A stretch of 64,000 bases of DNA from positions 87,177,295 through 87,241,294 of the forward strand of contig NC_044560.1 of assembly GCF_007565055.1 (NCBI RefSeq). The letters are read 5' to 3'. The notes under the pieces were generated by a model, which searched no databases, had not been told where the DNA came from, and saw only the letters and a list, made by a program, of their open reading frames with translations. The translations under genes and the position numbers were made by a program. This document shows, one piece after another, positions 59,226 to 64,000 of this stretch (position 1 is the first letter of the stretch; each line of letters opens with the position of its first letter). This DNA comes from Rhinopithecus roxellana (lineage: Eukaryota > Chordata > Mammalia > Primates > Cercopithecidae).

Positions 59226-60230
59226 AAAAACCAGAATCTCTCAGGTCCAGACTTTTTTCCTGAGATCGACAGCATATCGACTGGATGTCTTGCTAGCGTT
59301 ACCAACTCAACAAGTCCAAAACTGACACCTCTGACATATCTGTGACTCCGTCTGCAGTGCCCTCACCCTAACCCAGGCTGCTGTCATTTCTGCCATCCTG
59401 AAAAGAGAAACAAGGTCTTCAATCTAGTCTCTGCACAGTAGCCACAAGCCTGTTCAGGATACTCTCCCGCTTAAATTCCTCCCAGGCCTTTTCATAGCTC
59501 TCAGAATCAAAGGCACATTCTGTCCGGCGGCTTCCTGGGGCCTCCTCACCCTGTTGTTTTCTTCCTCTCTTCTCTGTATTCCCACCATCCTGGACTTGCA
59601 CCTCCTCTCTGAGCCTCAGGGCCATTGCACAAGCTGTTCCCTCTGCCTGGAACGCTCTCTCCTGCTGTCCCACTTTAGTGGGCTAATGACTGTTCAAATC
59701 TTAAATATCATGTTTTCCAGGAGGCCTTCTTTGACCCCAGTGTTCTTTACCTACCCTACCACAACAAACACCTCATTGTAACTGTTTATCTATTAAATGC
59801 GCCTCTGCCAAAATATAAGTCACAAGAGCAGGAACATTTGTCGTGTTCTCCACTGTGTCCTTCTTCTTTTTTTTTTTTTTTTGAGACGGAGTCTCGCTCT
59901 GTTGCCCAGGCTGGAGTGCAGTGGCCAGATCTCAGCTCACTGCAAGCTCCACCTCCCAGGTTTAGGCCATTCTCCTGCCTCAGCCTCCCGAGTAGCTGGG
60001 ACTACAGGCGCCCGCCACCTCGCCCGGCTAGTTTTTTGTATTTTTTAGTAGAGACGGGGTTTCACCGTGTTAGCCAGGATGGTCTCGATCTCCTGACCTC
60101 ATGATCCGCCCGTCTCGGCCTCCCAAAGTGCTGGGATTACAGGCTTGAGCCACCGCGCCCGGCCCACTGTGTCCTTCTTAGCCCAGTGCCTGGCGTGCAG
60201 TAGGTGCTGTCTGTGTGCACTACATAGCTG
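59226..60230 (+). repeat. L2, interrupted by AluY
   Basis: CATTGCACAAGCTGTTCCCTC, GAGGCCTTCTTTGACCCC, then after the Alu TTAGCCCAGTGCCTGGCG and CAGTAGGTGC: classic L2 3' region, best from 59400. Confidence 0.8.
59868..60163 (-). mobile_element. AluY, OWM type
   Basis: CACTGTGTCCTTCTT target-site duplication on both sides. Confidence 0.97.
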
Positions 60231-60580
60231 ATGGAGAGAACTGTAAGACATGGGAGCCAGAATCATCGCAGGAGTTGGGGAGACTAATAGGGAAGAAGCA
60301 TTTTTCTGGTGCAGTGTGAGGCAGGCGGGGATGTTGCCAAATGTCCTGGAAGCTGGGCAGGAATCAGGCACTGAGGGCCTTGTATCCTGATAGGCTGGGA
60401 TTTTGTTCCTCCTCATGTGGCATGGAAAACCACAGAAGGGTTTTCAGTCGGGAGGTAACATGACTGCAGGTGAAGCACCAGCCAGTCAGGGTGTGGTAGC
60501 AGATGGGCAAGACTGGAGACAGGGAGCCAGTTAAGAAGCCATGGCAGTAAAATGTGCCTGGAAGGAAACACTGAGAACTG
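60231..60580. repeat. L2-like fossil
   Basis: GGAGGTAACATGACTGCAGG and GACAGGGAGCCAGTTAAGAAG phrases. Confidence 0.5.
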
Positions 60581-60582
60581 GG

Positions 60583-60885
60583 GGCTGAGTGCAGTGGCTC
60601 ACACCTGTAATCCCAGCACTTTGGGAGGTTGAGGCGAGAGCATCACTTGAACCCAGGAGTTCAAGACCAGCCTGGGCAACATAGCTAGTCCCTGTCTCTG
60701 CAAAAAAATAAGGAAATTAGCCAGGCATTGTGGCACGCACCTGTAGTCCCGACTACTTGGGAGGCTGAAGTGGGAGGATCACTTGAACCCAGGAGGTCGA
60801 GGCTGCAGTGAACCAAGATCTTGCCACTGCACTCCAGCCTGGGGGACAGAGCAAGACCCCAGGGGGAAAAAAAGAGAAACACTCC
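60583..60885 (+). mobile_element. AluJ-like
   Basis: GGCTGAGTGCAGTGGCTCAC head. Confidence 0.94.
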
Positions 60886-61200
60886 ACTTCTCCACTTAAA
60901 GCTACTGGAAAATAACCTGGAAGATATCTCTGGACAATGCTGCTGGATTTCACACATCAAAACATAGGTCCCTGTTACAAAGGAGGATTTCAGAAAACCA
61001 ATGAATAATTTTTTAGTGTGTCCCAAATATGGCATTGGACATACTTACATTAAATAATTATTTATTGTTTACCTGAAATTCACCTTGCATTGGGCATTCC
61101 GTATTTTATCTGGCAACTATACCCACTGACTTTTCTCTCCTTCTTCTGCCTGTACTGCTAGTCCCTTCCCCAAATTTTATCTTAAATGCTCATTTGAACG
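60886..61200. other. Intergenic non-Alu block
   Basis: AT-rich; possible L2 traces; nothing firm. Confidence 0.4.
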
Positions 61201-61378
61201 ATTTCTTTTCTTTTTCTTTTCTTTTTCTTTTTTCGAGACAGAGTCTCGCTTTGTTGCCAGGCTGGAGTGCAGTAGCATGATCTCGACTCACTGCAACCTC
61301 TGCCTCCCGGATTCGAGCAATTCTCCTGGCTCAGCCTCTGGAGCAGCTGGGATTACAGGTATGCACCACCATGCCTTT
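61201..61378 (-). mobile_element. Alu, truncated
   Basis: Minus-strand Alu cut at CACCACCATGCC by the next poly(T). Confidence 0.92.
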
Positions 61379-61608
61379 TTTTTTCTTTCTTTCTTTTTTT
61401 TTTTTTTTTTTGAGATGGAGTATCACTCTGTCACCCAGGCTGGAGGGCAATGGCACGATCTCGGGTCACTGCACCCTCCACCTCTCAGGTTCAAGTGATT
61501 CTACGGCCTCAGCCTCCTGAGTAGCTGAGATTACAGGCATATGCCACCACACCTGGCTGATTTTTGTATTTTTAGTGGAGACGGGGATTCACCACGCTGG
61601 CAAGGCTG
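61379..61608 (-). mobile_element. Alu, truncated
   Basis: Minus-strand Alu breaking off at GGCAAGGCTGG. Confidence 0.92.
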
Positions 61609-61637
61609 GAGAATGGTTTATATTACTTTAAAAATCT

Positions 61638-61912
61638 CTCCACTTTGGGAGGCCAAGGCAGGCAGATCACTTGAGGTCAGGAGTTCGAGACTAGCCTGGC
61701 CAATAAGGTGAAACCCCATCTCTAGTAGAAATACAAAAATTAGCCAGGCCTGGTGGCACACGCCTTTAATCCCATCTACTCGGGAGGCTGAGGCAGGAGA
61801 ATCACTTGAACCTGGGAGACGGAGGTTTTAGTGAGCCAAGATCATATCATTGCACTTCAGCCTGGGTGATGGAGCGAGACTCTGTTTAAAAAAAAAAAAA
61901 AGAAAGAAAAGG
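61638..61912 (+). mobile_element. Alu, head missing
   Basis: CACTTTGGGAGGCCAAGG to poly(A). Confidence 0.93.
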
Positions 61913-61917
61913 CCGGG

Positions 61918-62226
61918 GCCGGGCGCGGTGGCTCAAGCCTGTAATCCCAGCACTTTGGGAGGCCGAGGCGGGCGGATCACGAGGTCAGGAGATCGAGACC
62001 ATCCTGGCTAACACGGTGAAACCCCGTCTCTACTAAAAAAATACAAAAAACTAGCCGGGCGAGGTGGCGGGCGCCTGTAGTCCCAGCTACTCGGGAGGCT
62101 GAGGCAGGAGAATGGCGTAAACCCGGGAGGCGGAGTTTGCAGTGAGCTGAGATCTGGCCACTGCACTCCAGCCTGGGTGACAGAGCGAGACTCCTTCTCA
62201 AAAAAAAAAAAAAAAAAAAAAAAAAA
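61918..62226 (+). mobile_element. AluY, OWM type
   Basis: Consensus-like young copy. Confidence 0.97.
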
Positions 62227-62230
62227 GAAA

Positions 62231-62542
62231 AGGCCGGGCGTGGTGGCTCATGCCTGTAATCCCAGCACATTGGGAAGCCAAGGCAGGCAGATCACCTGGG
62301 GTCAGGAGTTCAAGACCAGCCTGGCTTGAACTCCTGACATGAACTACCAACATGATAAAACGCTGTCTCTACTAAAAATACAAAAATTAGCCAGGCATGG
62401 TGGTGGGTGCCTGTAGTCCCAGCTACTCGGGAGGCTGAGGCAGGAGAATTGCTTGAAGCTGGGAGGCAGTGAGCTGAGATTGCGCCATTGCACTCCAGCC
62501 TGGGGGACAAAAGCAAGACTCCGGCTCAAAAAAAAAAAAAAA
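62231..62542 (+). mobile_element. Alu with internal rearrangement
   Basis: Contains GGCTTGAACTCCTGACATG, an inverted Alu scrap, in the left monomer. Confidence 0.92.
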
Positions 62543-62557
62543 GTCCCTCAATTTAAA

Positions 62558-62858
62558 TTTTTTTTTTTTTTTTTTTTGAGACGGAGTCTTGCTCTGCCAC
62601 CCAGGCTGGAGTGCAGTGGCCAGATCTCAGCTCACTGCAAGCTCCGCCTCCCGGGTTTACGCCATTCTCCTGCCTCAGCCTCCCGAATAGCTGGGACTAC
62701 AGGCGCCCGCCTCGTCGCCCGGCTAGTTTTTTGTATTTTTAGTAGAGACAGGGTTTCACCGTATTAGCCAGGATGGTCTCGATCTCCTGACCTCGTGATC
62801 CGCCCGTCTCAGCCTCCCAAAGTGCTGGGATTACAGGCTTGAGCCACCGCGCCCGGCC
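62558..62858 (-). mobile_element. AluY, OWM type
   Basis: Carries the CGCCTCGTCGCCC variant of the 631/6298 pair. Confidence 0.96.
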
Positions 62859-63150
62859 TTTTTTTTTTTTTTTTTGAGACGGAGTCTCACTCTGTCTCTA
62901 GCCTGGAGTACAGTGGCACGATCTTGGCTCAGTGCAACCTCTGGCTCCCTGGTTCAAGTGATTCTTCTGCCTCAGCCTCCAGAGTAACTGGGATTACAGG
63001 CACGTGCCACCACGCCCAGCTAATTTTTGTATTTTTAGTAGAGAAGGGGTTTCACTATGTTGGCCAGAATGATCTTGATCTCCTGACCTCGTGATCCACC
63101 AGTCTCGGCCTCCCAGAGTGCTGGGATTCCAGGTGTAAGCCATTGCCCCG
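62859..63150 (-). mobile_element. Alu
   Basis: Minus-strand Alu joined to the previous one. Confidence 0.93.
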
Positions 63151-63154
63151 GGCA

Positions 63155-63276
63155 TGCCCAGCTAATTTTTGTATTTTTTAGTAGAGACAGGTTTTCACCA
63201 TGCTGGCCAGGCTGGTCTCGAACTCCTGACCCCAGGTGATCTGCCTGCCTCGGCCTCCCAAAGTGCTGAGATTACA
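63155..63276 (-). mobile_element. Alu fragment
   Basis: Minus-strand left-monomer piece from CCCAGCTAATTTTTG. Confidence 0.9.
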
Positions 63277-63289
63277 CTTTGTTTTTGTT

Positions 63290-63555
63290 TTTGTTTTTTT
63301 TTGGTGAGACGGAGTCTCACTCTGTCACCTAGGCTAGAGTGCAGTGGCGTGATCTTGGCTCACTGCAACCTGCGCCTCCCGGGTTCCAGCGATTCTACTG
63401 CTTCAGCTTCCCAAGTAGCTGGCATTACAGGCGCCTGCCACCATGTCCACTAATTTTTGTATTTTTGATAGGGACTAAAACCAACATGGTTGGTCAGGCT
63501 GGTATTGAACTCCTGACCTCAAGTGATCCACCCGCCTCAGCCTCCCAAAAGGAAT
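63290..63555 (-). mobile_element. Alu, end missing
   Basis: Minus-strand Alu after a (TTTTTG)n tail, ending at CAGCCTCCCAAAAGG. Confidence 0.92.
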
Positions 63556-63574
63556 GGAATCTAAAAATAAAAAA

Positions 63575-63702
63575 AATAGTGATGGGAACAGGATCTCACT
63601 ATGTTGCCCAGGCTGGACTTGAACTCCTGGCCTCAAGTGATCCTCCTGACTGAGCCTCCCAAACTGCTGGGATTAGAGGTATGAGCCACCAAGCCTGGCC
63701 AA
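63575..63702 (-). mobile_element. Alu fragment
   Basis: GAACAGGATCTCACTATG to ACCAAGCCTGGCC. Confidence 0.88.
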
Positions 63703-64000
63703 AAGTCCCTCAACTTTCTGTTTTAAAAATTGCCACCACACTTTTCTGCAATGTCAGTTGCAGGGTTCCTGGCCTCAAACAGTGGCCACCCCTAAAACAC
63801 AGCAGCCTAGGCCAGGCGAGGTGTGTGGTAGGAACAGGGCAGGCAGCTCTGGCCTCAGGCACAAAGGGCTGAGTCCTAGGTACTGGGGACAGGCACTGGC
63901 AATTGAATCTGGACACTGAGCACTGGGTCCTAACACAAGAAACCATTTCCTGGCTCAAGGCAGTGGTCTCCAGGTCCTAAAAACTAGGACCAGGGCAGAG
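63703..64000. other. Unique right edge
   Basis: Non-repetitive sequence; no exon supported. Confidence 0.4.

Noticed and set aside
44360..64000. Start of THRAP3, the next gene in human
   Set aside because: No CpG island, exon or splice structure of it is visible; the human spacing places it beyond the right edge.

Overview
The window is nuclear DNA from a primate, most likely an Old World monkey (macaque or baboon type). It is packed with Alu elements. About 17 young AluY copies share a head ending in GCTCAAGCCTGTAAT, an AACTAGCCGGG segment and a CCGGCCACTGCACTCC segment, which I know as the cercopithecid AluYRa-like pattern. The two genes present are those of human 1p34.3, in the same order and orientation. 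All gene calls come from reading exons and splice sites against remembered protein families; no alignment was run.

Layout. 1-11,420: the 5' half of TRAPPC3 on the minus strand (coding exons 1-3; the remaining exons lie off the left edge), with a 9.5 kb first intron full of Alus. 11,130-11,810: its CpG-rich promoter with NRF1-like and two ZNF143-like motifs. 11,800-17,800: intergenic DNA with Alu, MIR, a MER5A-type hAT fossil and microsatellites. 17,830-18,430: the CpG-island promoter and first coding exon of MAP7D1 on the plus strand. 18,430-34,484: the 16 kb MAP7D1 intron 1, with Alus, MIR/L2 fossils and some regulatory-looking unique blocks. 34,485-43,763: MAP7D1 coding exons 2-17, with a 3'UTR and AATAAA signal ending near 44,360. 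The 17 exons join into one open frame of 841 codons plus stop, and every junction is phase-consistent. 44,360-64,000: gene-free DNA made of Alus, an old antisense L1 fragment, L2/MIR fossils and microsatellites; the next gene expected from human synteny (THRAP3) is not reached.

The genes are head-to-head (promoters about 7 kb apart) but functionally unrelated: TRAPPC3 is a core subunit of the TRAPP vesicle-tethering complexes, and MAP7D1 is a MAP7-family microtubule-binding, kinesin-1-regulating protein. No CRISPR, operon, prophage or novel multigene system is visible. The observations most worth following are a promoter-like cluster inside MAP7D1 intron 6 (RFX-type palindrome, MEF2/TATA-like site, E-boxes), an optional 96-base in-frame intron in exon 7, a short uORF, a local tandem duplication of a nested AluY-Alu-L1 block near 57 kb, paired ZNF143-like sites in the TRAPPC3 promoter, and a hairpin inside a MER5A fossil.
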